Source: Nocardia brasiliensis ATCC 700358 (lineage in GTDB: Bacteria > Actinomycetota > Actinomycetes > Mycobacteriales > Mycobacteriaceae). From it: DNA of 64,000 nucleotides. Location: NCBI RefSeq assembly GCF_000250675.2, contig NC_018681.1, positions 992,001 to 1,056,000 of the forward strand. Reading direction: 5' to 3'. Below the pieces are notes generated by a model. It had not been told where the DNA came from. It did not search any database and was given only the letters and a program-made list of their open reading frames with translations. The position numbers were made by a program, and so were the translations under genes. Positions 1 through 8,653 of this stretch are shown here, in pieces. Position 1 is the stretch's first letter, and each line of letters opens with the position of its first letter.

Positions 1-1
1 C

Positions 2-670
2 GGCGCGCTCTTCCAGGTGCTCGTCGGAGTGCGGGTCGACGGTCCGATCGCGCTCAGCACCTCTGAATACACAGTGCGCGAACTGCACCGGCGCACTGCC
101 CGCCCGTACGGGGTGGATCTCGTCGTGGACGTCGCGATCGACCCCGACGGCGCCACCGTCACCCTCGATTTCCCGGCCCTGGCGGGCCGCCGCGCCCTCG
201 ACGACCTCGCCGTCCATCTCGAAAGCCGTTGCGCGGCATGGGCCGACGGCACCGACGTGGCCCTCGACGTGACACTGTTCACCGAGCCGGGCGCGACCGG
301 TGACCTGGCGGGCGGCCCGGGACTTGGCGGCGCGCCGCAAACCGACGCCGAACGCGTTGTCGCGGCGGCGATCCGGAAGGTGCTCGAGCTCGACGAGGAC
401 GACGAGGTCGGCCGCGCGGACACCTTCTTCTCGCTCGGCGGCGACTCGATCGCCGCGCTGCGCCTGGTCACCGACCTGGCCGAGCAGGGCTACGTGCTAG
501 ACGTGCAAACCGTTTTCGCCTTCCCGACGGTGCACGAACTCGCCACGCAGCTGGCCGAGGGCGAGCCCGTTGCCGCGGCGCCCGCCCCGGCCGCCGCGGC
601 GCCGATGAGCGCGTCCGGCCTGGACCCCGCGGCGCTGGCGGCGCTCGGCAAGAAGTTCGGTGCGAAGTGA
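2..670 (+). CDS. NRPS C-terminal fragment (condensation end plus carrier domain), 5' truncated
   Basis: This is the 3' end of a non-ribosomal peptide synthetase whose start lies before the window; the reading frame is already open at base 2. The first ~80 residues look like the end of a condensation-type domain. After a short linker comes a peptidyl carrier domain with the phosphopantetheine motif FFSLGGDSIAAL (serine codon at 446), and then an Ala/Pro-rich tail. Its stop overlaps the GTG start of the next NRPS, so the two are translationally coupled. In a nocobactin-type cluster it would take part in lysine-unit incorporation, but the missing upstream part prevents assigning an activity. No adenylation domain is visible in the part present. 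Confidence 0.85.
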   Translation, partial: GALFQVLVGVRVDGPIALSTSEYTVRELHRRTARPYGVDLVVDVAIDPDGATVTLDFPALAGRRALDDLAVHLESRCAAWADGTDVALDVTLFTEPGATGDLAGGPGLGGAPQTDAERVVAAAIRKVLELDEDDEVGRADTFFSLGGDSIAALRLVTDLAEQGYVLDVQTVFAFPTVHELATQLAEGEPVAAAPAPAAAAPMSASGLDPAALAALGKKFGAK

Positions 671-3600
671 GCACCGAGATCCTCGACGTCGTCGCGCTGT
701 CGCCGCTGCAGCGTGGCCTCTATTCGGTCAGCACCATGTCGGGTGAGGTCGATCCGTACCTGGTGACGTTCGCCGCGCGGATCGACGACTTGGTCGATCT
801 GCCCGGTCTGCGGGTGGCGTTCGACGCAGTGCTGCAACGCTATCCGCACTTGGGCGCGGCCGTGCTGACCGACGGCCTGCCGCACCCGGTGCTGGTGATC
901 ACCTCGGACGGGCGGATCGGCTGGCGCGAGGTGGATTTGCGCGAGACCGCGGACCCCGAAGCCGCCGCCCAGCAGCTCTATTGGGACGAAGGCCGGGTGC
1001 GCATCGACCTGGACAACGGCCCGCTGTTCCGGGTGACCGTGGCGCGGGTCGCCGAGCACTCCTACGAATTGATCTGCACCGCACACCACATCGTGGTCGA
1101 CGGCTGGTCCATCCCGTTGATCTTCGCCGATCTGATCGCGTTGTACGGTGGCGGCGGATCGGCGCTGCCGCCCGCCCCGCCGCTGCGCGAGCACGCGGCG
1201 TGGCTGGCCACCCGCGACACCGCGGCCTCCATCGCGGCCTGGACCGAGGCGCTCGCCGGGCTGTCGCCGATGCCGATGCTCGCGCCGCCCGCGCCGGGCG
1301 ACATCCCGGTGCTCGGCACCGCCGAATTCGACCGCGCGGAAACCGAACTGGTCGCCAACTGGGCCCGCTCCCAGGGCATCACCATGAACACCGTGTGCCA
1401 AATGGCCTGGGCCCGGGTGCTTTCCGGCCTCACCGGACGCGACGACGTGGTGTTCGGGCAGACCACCTCCGGACGCGACGCGTCGCTGCCCCATGCCGAT
1501 CGGTTGGTCGGCGCGCTCGTCACCACCATTCCGGTGCGGGTGCGGATGGACGAACGCTCGCCCGCGCGGATCGGTGCCGAGCTGCAACGCACCGTGGCGC
1601 AGTTGCGGGCGCACGAATATCTGGGCATCGCCGAGATCACCAAACACGCCGACGCCGGCCAGCTTTTCGACACGCTGCTGGTCTTCGAGAACACCCCACT
1701 CGGCGAGATCACCACCTCGATGCAGTTGACGGGTGGCGCCACGATGCGGCCGCGCCGGATCGATTCCCCCAGCCACTATCCGATCGCGGTGGTGCCGGTG
1801 CTGGAGGACCAGCGGCTCATCACCCGGGTCGAAATCCGCCCCGACCTGGTGGACCGATTCGATCCGGATCAGCTGGCGCGCCGGGTGCTGGCGGTCATCC
1901 GGCGGTTGGTCGACGCCGAGCGCGGTTGCGATGTCGACCTTTTGCTTGCCGGCGAACCCGCCGCGCTGACCGTCGCGCCGCAGTCGCCGGTGCCGTACGC
2001 CTCGGTGCCCGCGGCCTTGCTCGCGGCCGCGGATCGGGCCGCTGAACAAGTAGCCGTGGTCGACGCTGCCGGAGAGCAGTCCTTCACGGAATTCGGCTCG
2101 GCCGTACAGACTTTGGCCGCGGGCCTGCGCGCTGCGGGGGTGCGGCCTGGTGCCGCGGTGGCGGTAGTGCTGCCCCGCGATCGCCGGGTGTTGCACGCGC
2201 CGTTCGCGATCGGCCTCGCCGGTGCGCTGTGCGTGCACGTGGACCCCGCGACGCCCGCTGACCGGTTGGCCTACATGTTCGAGGCGGCCAACGTCGGCGT
2301 CGTGCTCGGCGACGAATCGCTGGCCGACACCTTGCGACTCGTCCGCGAGCAGGGACGTGAGTTCGTGCACGCGGTACCGGACGATAGCGGTGTGCTGCGG
2401 GTGCTCGGCGCGTCCGGCCCGGTCGAGGCGAATGTGCCGGTGCCGCAGCAGGATCGGAACGCGCCCTGCTACGTGGTGTTCACCTCCGGCACCACGGGCC
2501 GCCCGAAAGGCGTGGTGGTCCCGCACGGCGCGCTGCTGAACCACTGGTCGAACCACGAGCGGCGGATCTTCGCGCCGCTCGCCGCGCAGTCCGGACGGCA
2601 GCTGCGGATCGGGCACGGCTGGTCGACCGGTTTCGACGCCGCCTGGCAGCCGACGGTCGCGCTGCTCAGCGGGCACACGGTCGTCTTGCTCGGCGACAAG
2701 GAACGCACCGACGCCGAGCAGATCGTGGCGGCGATCGAGCAGCAGCGCATCGACATCTTCGACACCTCGCCGTCGATGTTGAACCGGTTGATCGCGGCCG
2801 GCCTGTTCACCCCGAGCCCCGACCCGTCCGAGCCCGCAGGGGAGTCCTGCCCGCTGCTGGTGCTCGCGCTGGGTGGCGAGGCGATCAGTCAGGACACCTG
2901 GACACGGCTGCGTCGCTTGCCGACCACCCGGGTCATCAACTTCTACGGCCCGACCGAGACCACGGTGGAAGCGCTGATGGCCGACGTGCACGAGCACGCG
3001 GCGCCGACGATCGGGCGCACCTTCGACAACCTGGCGGCCGAGGTGCTCGACCATCGGCTGCGCCCGGTGCCGCCCGGCGGTCACGGCGAGTTGTACCTCT
3101 CCGGTGCGCAACTCGCGCTCGGTTATCTCGGCAGGCCGGCCACCACGGCCGCCGCCTTCGTCGCCGGCGGGGGCGGAAGGCGTTACCGCACCGGCGATCT
3201 GGTGCGCCGGACCGCCGCGGGCACGGTGGTCTATGAAGGGCGCATCGACAGCCAGGTCAAGATCAACGGTTACCGGGTGGAGCCCGACGAGGCGACGGTC
3301 GTGTTGCGTGAGCTCGACGGCGTAACGCACGCCGCCGCACTGGCTTTCGTGGAGAACGGCCGGACCCGGCTGGGTGCCTTGGTCGTCGCCGAGCGGTCCG
3401 TCGCCGAGATCCGCGCCGCCCTCGCGCAGCGCCTGCCCCGGTTCCTGGTGCCGACCCGGATCGTGCACGTCGAACAGATCCCGTTGAACCGCAACGACAA
3501 ACTCGACGTCCACGCCGCGACGGCACTATTGCACGCACCGGTCACCGATGCGGTGGTGGCCGAGCCCGCCACCGAGACCGAGCGGACCCTGCTGGGGCTG

Positions 3601-4995
3601 ATCGCCGCGATGGGCGAGGGGCGCACGGCGGCGGTCGGCGTGCTGGACAATCTGGCCGATCTGGGCATCGACAGCATCGGCATCATCGATCTGGTGTCCC
3701 GGCTGCGCGGCGCGGGCTACCGGGTCACCGCGAAAGACGTTGTCGCCGCAGGGGATCTGCGCGAACTCGCGAGCAAGCTGGACACCGCGGCGACCGACGA
3801 CGTCGCCGAGGCCGCGCACACGCCCGCAGGCACCGTCCTTGCGCTCACCGCGCTGGCACACGAGATCATCGCCAACGGCGACTACCGCTACCTCGCGCAG
3901 AGCCAGGTGATCACGCTGCCCGACGACGCGACGGTCGAACTGGTCGTCGCACGACTGCACGCCTTGGCCGCGGCGCACCCAACGCTGCGTTCGCGCCTCG
4001 ACACCGAAACGCACGGCACCCCGGTGCTGATCGTCGAGGAATCCATCGACGCGGCAACCTGTTCGGTGCTCACCGACACCGCGGCGGACCCTGCGGCGCG
4101 CCTGGCCGAGACCGTGGACCGGCTCGACCCGGCGGCAGGCCGCATGCTCGCCGCCACCGTGCTGGACGGCGGGCCGGGTCGGCGCCGCCTGCTGCTGTCC
4201 ATCCATCACCTCGCCGTCGACGTGGTCTCCTGGTTGATCCTGGTCGATGACCTGCGCAGGCTCGAACAGGGCGAACCTCCGCTGAACGAGCAACCCCGCG
4301 AGGCGGAACCGGCCGCGGCGCCGGCCGCGCCGCTGCCGATCCTCGGCACCGCCCTCGGCGGCCGGTTGACCGATCCGGCCACCGATCGTGCGGGCAAGGT
4401 GATCCAGCGGGTGCGCGAGCTCGGACCCGAGCCCACCGAGCGGTTCCTCGCACGGTGTGCCGAGACCGGAATCCCGTTGGAGGACATGCTGATTCTGGCC
4501 TGTGCGCGCACTTTCGCGGACAGCGCGGACGCCGCGGGCCGAGTCGCGCTGACCAGGGAGTCGCACGGCAGGCCCGCCGAGGACGACACCCGCCAGGTCG
4601 GGTGGTTCACGGTGGAGGAGACGGTCCTGGTGCCGGTGACCGACCTCGGCGGCTGGACGCCGGATGCGGGGCCGCTGCCGTTGGCCGAGCGCACGCTCGC
4701 GGCGCGCGGCCAGCTGCGGCTCAATCATCTGGGCCGGTTCGACGTGCTGAGCTTCGGTTCCGGACCGTGGACACCGGCACCGCTGGCGGAATTCACCGCC
4801 GAGTTCGGCGTCGCGGGTCACCCGGATCTGCCGGTGCGGTTCACGGTCGACGTGATGACGGCGGTGGTCCCGCGCGACGGCAGGCCGTCGCTGGTCGCCC
4901 AATTCGACGTGAATTCGGCGGTTCTGGACGAAGCGGACACCGATGTCCGGGTCGACCGTTGGGCCGCGGTACTGACCGAGCTCACCGCTGGGTGA
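667..4995 (+). CDS. NRPS, C-A-PCP-E (MbtF-like), nocobactin/mycobactin-type siderophore synthetase
   Basis: A 1442-residue one-module peptide synthetase, close in length to mycobacterial MbtF. Domain order: condensation (about 1-430, HHxxxDG with H140/H141 and D145), adenylation (about 455-950, core motifs TSGTTGRPKG, FYGPTETT, YRTGDLV and NGYRVEPDE), carrier (serine near 1003 in LGIDSIGI), and an epimerisation-type domain (about 1055-1440, HHxxxDxxSW at 1180-1181, ESHGR, VGWFT). In mycobactin the equivalent enzyme adds the terminal N6-hydroxylysine that is cyclised to a lactam; the same role here is inference from cluster context. The GTG start overlaps the previous stop. A strand-matched homologue search and an A-domain assay would fix the substrate. 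Confidence 0.9.
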   Translation: MSTEILDVVALSPLQRGLYSVSTMSGEVDPYLVTFAARIDDLVDLPGLRVAFDAVLQRYPHLGAAVLTDGLPHPVLVITSDGRIGWREVDLRETADPEAAAQQLYWDEGRVRIDLDNGPLFRVTVARVAEHSYELICTAHHIVVDGWSIPLIFADLIALYGGGGSALPPAPPLREHAAWLATRDTAASIAAWTEALAGLSPMPMLAPPAPGDIPVLGTAEFDRAETELVANWARSQGITMNTVCQMAWARVLSGLTGRDDVVFGQTTSGRDASLPHADRLVGALVTTIPVRVRMDERSPARIGAELQRTVAQLRAHEYLGIAEITKHADAGQLFDTLLVFENTPLGEITTSMQLTGGATMRPRRIDSPSHYPIAVVPVLEDQRLITRVEIRPDLVDRFDPDQLARRVLAVIRRLVDAERGCDVDLLLAGEPAALTVAPQSPVPYASVPAALLAAADRAAEQVAVVDAAGEQSFTEFGSAVQTLAAGLRAAGVRPGAAVAVVLPRDRRVLHAPFAIGLAGALCVHVDPATPADRLAYMFEAANVGVVLGDESLADTLRLVREQGREFVHAVPDDSGVLRVLGASGPVEANVPVPQQDRNAPCYVVFTSGTTGRPKGVVVPHGALLNHWSNHERRIFAPLAAQSGRQLRIGHGWSTGFDAAWQPTVALLSGHTVVLLGDKERTDAEQIVAAIEQQRIDIFDTSPSMLNRLIAAGLFTPSPDPSEPAGESCPLLVLALGGEAISQDTWTRLRRLPTTRVINFYGPTETTVEALMADVHEHAAPTIGRTFDNLAAEVLDHRLRPVPPGGHGELYLSGAQLALGYLGRPATTAAAFVAGGGGRRYRTGDLVRRTAAGTVVYEGRIDSQVKINGYRVEPDEATVVLRELDGVTHAAALAFVENGRTRLGALVVAERSVAEIRAALAQRLPRFLVPTRIVHVEQIPLNRNDKLDVHAATALLHAPVTDAVVAEPATETERTLLGLIAAMGEGRTAAVGVLDNLADLGIDSIGIIDLVSRLRGAGYRVTAKDVVAAGDLRELASKLDTAATDDVAEAAHTPAGTVLALTALAHEIIANGDYRYLAQSQVITLPDDATVELVVARLHALAAAHPTLRSRLDTETHGTPVLIVEESIDAATCSVLTDTAADPAARLAETVDRLDPAAGRMLAATVLDGGPGRRRLLLSIHHLAVDVVSWLILVDDLRRLEQGEPPLNEQPREAEPAAAPAAPLPILGTALGGRLTDPATDRAGKVIQRVRELGPEPTERFLARCAETGIPLEDMLILACARTFADSADAAGRVALTRESHGRPAEDDTRQVGWFTVEETVLVPVTDLGGWTPDAGPLPLAERTLAARGQLRLNHLGRFDVLSFGSGPWTPAPLAEFTAEFGVAGHPDLPVRFTVDVMTAVVPRDGRPSLVAQFDVNSAVLDEADTDVRVDRWAAVLTELTAG

Positions 4996-5009
4996 GCCGG
5001 TAACCGGCT
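4995..5009 (+). terminator. Short hairpin after the MbtF-like gene
   Basis: AGCCGGT-A-ACCGGCT forms a perfect 7-bp inverted repeat right at the stop of the upstream NRPS gene. There is no T-run. It may terminate the upstream transcript before the iron-regulated promoter of the next operon, but the evidence is only the symmetry and position. Confidence 0.3.
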
Positions 5010-5033
5010 ATGTGCCGGTGACTAGACATAGCA

Positions 5034-5052
5034 AATAGGTTAGGCAAACCAC
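5034..5052 (+). promoter_or_regulatory. IdeR/DmdR-like iron box 1
   Basis: TAGGTTAGGCAAACCA differs by only a couple of bases from the IdeR consensus of mycolata (TTAGGTTAGGCTAACCTAA). It lies about 100 bp upstream of the ArCP-Cy-A-PCP gene. IdeR with Fe2+ represses siderophore genes in this group, and IdeR boxes are reported upstream of nocobactin genes in N. farcinica. A -10-like TACGAT at 5081-5086 lies between this box and the second one. Confidence 0.75.
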
Positions 5053-5091
5053 ACTCTGCCTCTGGGTGCCCTCCGTGGGTTACGATGCCTT

Positions 5092-5113
5092 GAGGTTAGG
5101 CAAGGCTTGCCTC
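5092..5113 (+). promoter_or_regulatory. IdeR-like iron box 2
   Basis: GAGGTTAGGCAAGGCTTGCC contains the left IdeR half-site AGGTTAGGC plus a perfect small palindrome, AGGCAAG-G-CTTGCCT. It lies just downstream of the possible -10 TACGAT (5081-5086) and about 40 bp before the start codon. A repressor bound here would cover the transcription start. The right arm diverges from the consensus more than in box 1. Confidence 0.65.
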
Positions 5114-5153
5114 TGCGGTCCGATGGGCTGTTTCTCGGCTGGTGAGGAGTCTG

Positions 5154-8100
5154 ATGTTCGGCAAGGCTGAACTGCGCGACATGGTGGCGGCAGATCTCGG
5201 CGTAGCACCCGAAACGGTGGGTTACGACGACGATCTGGTGAGCCTGGGCATGCATTCGATGAAGCTCATGCACCTGGCCGCCAAGTGGCGCAAACAGGGC
5301 TACGAGGTGCGTAGTTCGGCCCTCGCGCTGAATCCGACGATCACCGGATGGGCGGAGTTGCTGGGAGTGAGCCAGGTGGTCGAGGAGATCGTGCCCGCGC
5401 CCGCTCCGGCCGCCGAAACCGCCACCGAGACGGACGAATTCGCGTTGGCGACGATGCAGCACGCCTACTGGGTGGGCCGTCGGCAGGATCAGCGGCTCGG
5501 CGGTGTCGCGGCACACCTCTACGTCGAATTCGACGGCCGTGGCCTGCAGGCCGATCGGATGCGGCGTGCGGCCGAACGCCTGGTCGCGCACCACGCGATG
5601 CTGCGGGCACAGTTCCTGGACAGCGGCACGCAGCGGATCCCGCCCGCGCCGTTGGTACCGGTCTGCCACACCCTCGACCTGAGCGCGCACTCCGCGTCCG
5701 AGGTCGAGACCGCGCTGGAGGGCCTCCGCCAGGACAAAAGCCACCAGCGCATGGACGTCGCGGCGGGCCAGGTGGTGGACATCGCGGTGACGGTGCTGCC
5801 CGGCGGCGCGCATCGCCTGCACCTCGACGTCGACATGGTGGCCGCCGACGCCCAGAGCTACCGCCGCATCCTGGACGACCTCGCCACGCTCTACGAAGCC
5901 GACGACGAGGCACTCGAGCCGCTCGGTTTCACCTTCCGCGACTACCTCGCCGCCAAAGCGCGCACCGCCCCGGACAATTCCGCCGACGCGCAGTGGTGGG
6001 CACAGAAAGCGCCGACGCTGCCCGATATCCCGTCGCTGCCGGTGGTACCGGAGAACGAACGGCCGGACCCGTCGCGCAGTATCCGTCTGCACCACTGGTT
6101 CGACGCCGGAGAGAAGGCTCGGCTGCAGCAGTACGCGCACGGCAACGGCGTGACGCCCGCCGTCGCGCTGGCCACCGTGTTCAGCGAGGCCATCGCGCGC
6201 TGGTCGGCGCAGCAGCGCTTCCTGCTGAACCTGCCGCTGTTCGCGCGCGAGCCGCTGCACGACGACATCGACCGCGTGGTGGGCGATTTCACCAACTCCG
6301 TGCTGGTCGACGTCGACGCGCGCACCACCGAATCGATGGTGGCCCGGGCGAAGCGATTGCAGCGCGAACTGCACACCTCGGCCGTGCACTCCGGCTACGA
6401 GGGCTTGGACGTACTGCGCGATCTGGGCAGGCTGCGCGGCGCGCCGGTCACCCCGTCGGTGGTGTTCACCTCGGGCCTGGACCTGGGAGAGTTGTTCTCC
6501 GAGCGCGTCACTCGCGTGTTCGGCGAGCCGGTCTGGATCCTCTCGCAGGGACCGCAGGTCGACCTGGACGCGCAGGTCGTCGAGCTCGCCGGCGGCTTGC
6601 TCGTCAACTGGGACATCCGCCGCGACGCGCTGCCCGAGGGCGTCGCGGCGGCGATGTTCGCCGAATTCCGCGACACGCTCACCGCACTCGTGCGGCCGGA
6701 CGCGGACTGGTCTGCCGAGCTGGCGCTGCCGCTGCCGCAACCGCAACGCGCGGTGCGTGACTCGGCCAACGACACCGCCGCCGAGCTGGGCGCGCGCACC
6801 CTGCACGACGCGTTCTTCGCACTCGCGCAACAGCATCCGGACCGCGTCGCGCTGCGCTGGCGCGACGGCGGGTCGGCCGGCTACGGGGAACTGGCCACCC
6901 AGGCGCTTGCGGTCGCCCGTGCACTCGCCGATGCCGGGGCCACCTCCGGCGACACCGTGGCCGTGGTGGTGCCGAAGGGGCACCGGCAAATTCCCGCTGT
7001 GCTCGGTGTGCTCGCCGCGGGCGCGGCCTACCTGCCGATCGGCGTCGATCAGCCGAGCGCGCGCCGGGATCGGATCCTCGCGCGCGGTGGCGTGCGGGTG
7101 GCGATCGTCGACGATGCCCAGAACCTGCCCGACGCGGTGACCGGAATCGCGCTCACCGACGCGCTGGCGGGGCCCGGCCTGGACCGGCCGGTGGCCACGA
7201 CGCCGGACGCCATCGCCTACGTGCTGTTCACCTCCGGATCGACCGGGGAGCCCAAGGGTGTCGAGGTGAGCCACCGTGCGGCCGCCAACACCATCGACGC
7301 GATCGGCGCCCGTTTCGATCTCGGGCCGGACGATCGGCTGATCGGGTTGTCCGCGTTGAGCTTCGACCTGTCGGTGTACGACATCTTCGCGCCGCTGTCG
7401 CTGGGCGGGACGCTCGCCTGTGTCGACGCGGAGACCGAGCGTGATGCCGCCGCGTGGGCCACCCTCATCGCGGAGTCCGGTGTGACCGTGCTCAATTGCG
7501 CGCCCGGCCTGATCGGCATGCTGCTCGATCTCACCTCGCCCGAGCAGCTGCGTTCGCTGCGGCTCGTGCTGACCGGCGGTGACAAGGTGAAAACCGAACT
7601 CGCACAGCGGATGCGCGCGCTGGTGCCCGGCTTGCGCTTCGTCGGCCTCGGCGGCACCACCGAGACCGCGATCCACTCCACCGTCTGCGAGGTCACCGGC
7701 GATTTCCCGGCCGCGTGGGTCAACGTGCCCTACGGCACGCCGCTGGCCAACGTGCAGTTGCGCGTGGTGAACGAGCGCGGCGAGGACTGCCCGGACTGGG
7801 TGCTCGGTGAACTCTGGATCGGCGGTACGAGCGTCGCCGACGGTTACCGCGGCGACCCGCAGCGCACGGCGGACCGCTTCGTTCAGGTCGACGGCGTGCG
7901 CTGGTACCGCACCGGTGATCTGGCCCGCTACCTGCCCGACGGCACCGTCGATTTCCTCGGCCGCGCCGACCACCAGGTCAAGATTCGTGGCTACCGAGTC
8001 GAACTCGGCGAGGTCGAGTCGGCGCTGCACGGGCTCGCCGCGGTTCGCGAGGCCGTCGCGCTGATCACGCCCTCCGGCCGGCTCGCCGCCGCGGTGACCG

Positions 8101-8600
8101 CCGCCGCGCCGGTCGAGCCCGCCGAACTCGCCGAGCAACTGCGAGAACTGCTGCCCGGCTACATGATTCCTGAGGTCGTCGAGGTGCTCGACGCCATCCC
8201 GCTGACCGCCAACGGCAAGCTCGACCGCGCGGCGGTCGGCGCCCGGTTCGCCGATGACGCCGACACCCGCAACGTCTATGTGCCCCCGGCGAACGAGGTC
8301 GAGGCCGCGGTCGAATACATCACCGCCCAGGTGCTCGGCGTCGATCGCCTCGGCGTCGAAACCGACTTCTTCGACGTCGGCGGCAACTCGATCCTGGCGA
8401 CCACACTCACCGGCCAGATCCGCGGGCTGCTCGCGGTGCAGGGGTTCGGGGTCACCGGCGTGCTCGAAGGGCGCACGGTGCGCCGGATCAGCGCGGGTCT
8501 GCTCGCCGCCGAGCCGTCATCGGACCGGCTGGTCCAGGTGGCGCGCATCCTGCTCGAGCTGGCCGAGATCGACCTGCCCACGCCGGCGGCCCTGGTGTAG
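5154..8600 (+). CDS. NRPS, ArCP-Cy-A-PCP (MbtB-like), hydroxyphenyl-oxazoline-forming
   Basis: A 1148-residue synthetase. It begins with an aryl carrier domain (S35 in LGMHSMKLM), expected to carry salicylate. A heterocyclisation (Cy) domain follows, carrying the diagnostic DxxxxDxxS motif (DMVAADAQS) in place of HHxxxDG. Next come an adenylation domain (TSGSTGEPKG, FVGLGGTTET, YRTGDLA) and a carrier domain (FFDVGGNSI). This is the layout of MbtB without its C-terminal thioesterase. It should condense salicylate with Ser or Thr (or Cys) and cyclise to an oxazoline or thiazoline. I chose ATG 5154, which has AGGAG five bases upstream, over the in-frame GTG 5142. It is the first gene after the two iron boxes and so probably heads an iron-repressed operon. 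Confidence 0.92.
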   Translation: MFGKAELRDMVAADLGVAPETVGYDDDLVSLGMHSMKLMHLAAKWRKQGYEVRSSALALNPTITGWAELLGVSQVVEEIVPAPAPAAETATETDEFALATMQHAYWVGRRQDQRLGGVAAHLYVEFDGRGLQADRMRRAAERLVAHHAMLRAQFLDSGTQRIPPAPLVPVCHTLDLSAHSASEVETALEGLRQDKSHQRMDVAAGQVVDIAVTVLPGGAHRLHLDVDMVAADAQSYRRILDDLATLYEADDEALEPLGFTFRDYLAAKARTAPDNSADAQWWAQKAPTLPDIPSLPVVPENERPDPSRSIRLHHWFDAGEKARLQQYAHGNGVTPAVALATVFSEAIARWSAQQRFLLNLPLFAREPLHDDIDRVVGDFTNSVLVDVDARTTESMVARAKRLQRELHTSAVHSGYEGLDVLRDLGRLRGAPVTPSVVFTSGLDLGELFSERVTRVFGEPVWILSQGPQVDLDAQVVELAGGLLVNWDIRRDALPEGVAAAMFAEFRDTLTALVRPDADWSAELALPLPQPQRAVRDSANDTAAELGARTLHDAFFALAQQHPDRVALRWRDGGSAGYGELATQALAVARALADAGATSGDTVAVVVPKGHRQIPAVLGVLAAGAAYLPIGVDQPSARRDRILARGGVRVAIVDDAQNLPDAVTGIALTDALAGPGLDRPVATTPDAIAYVLFTSGSTGEPKGVEVSHRAAANTIDAIGARFDLGPDDRLIGLSALSFDLSVYDIFAPLSLGGTLACVDAETERDAAAWATLIAESGVTVLNCAPGLIGMLLDLTSPEQLRSLRLVLTGGDKVKTELAQRMRALVPGLRFVGLGGTTETAIHSTVCEVTGDFPAAWVNVPYGTPLANVQLRVVNERGEDCPDWVLGELWIGGTSVADGYRGDPQRTADRFVQVDGVRWYRTGDLARYLPDGTVDFLGRADHQVKIRGYRVELGEVESALHGLAAVREAVALITPSGRLAAAVTAAAPVEPAELAEQLRELLPGYMIPEVVEVLDAIPLTANGKLDRAAVGARFADDADTRNVYVPPANEVEAAVEYITAQVLGVDRLGVETDFFDVGGNSILATTLTGQIRGLLAVQGFGVTGVLEGRTVRRISAGLLAAEPSSDRLVQVARILLELAEIDLPTPAALV

Positions 8601-8653
8601 CGCGGAATGTGTTGTCGCACCGGTTGTTTCGAGAAAAGATTGGTTTGACGTAG

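Noticed and set aside
490..3513. Minus-strand open frame of about 1000 codons opposite the first NRPS genes
   Set aside because: It is antisense to clear C-A-PCP-E domains, is rich in Arg/His/Gln as expected for the shadow frame of high-GC coding DNA, and has no family motifs.
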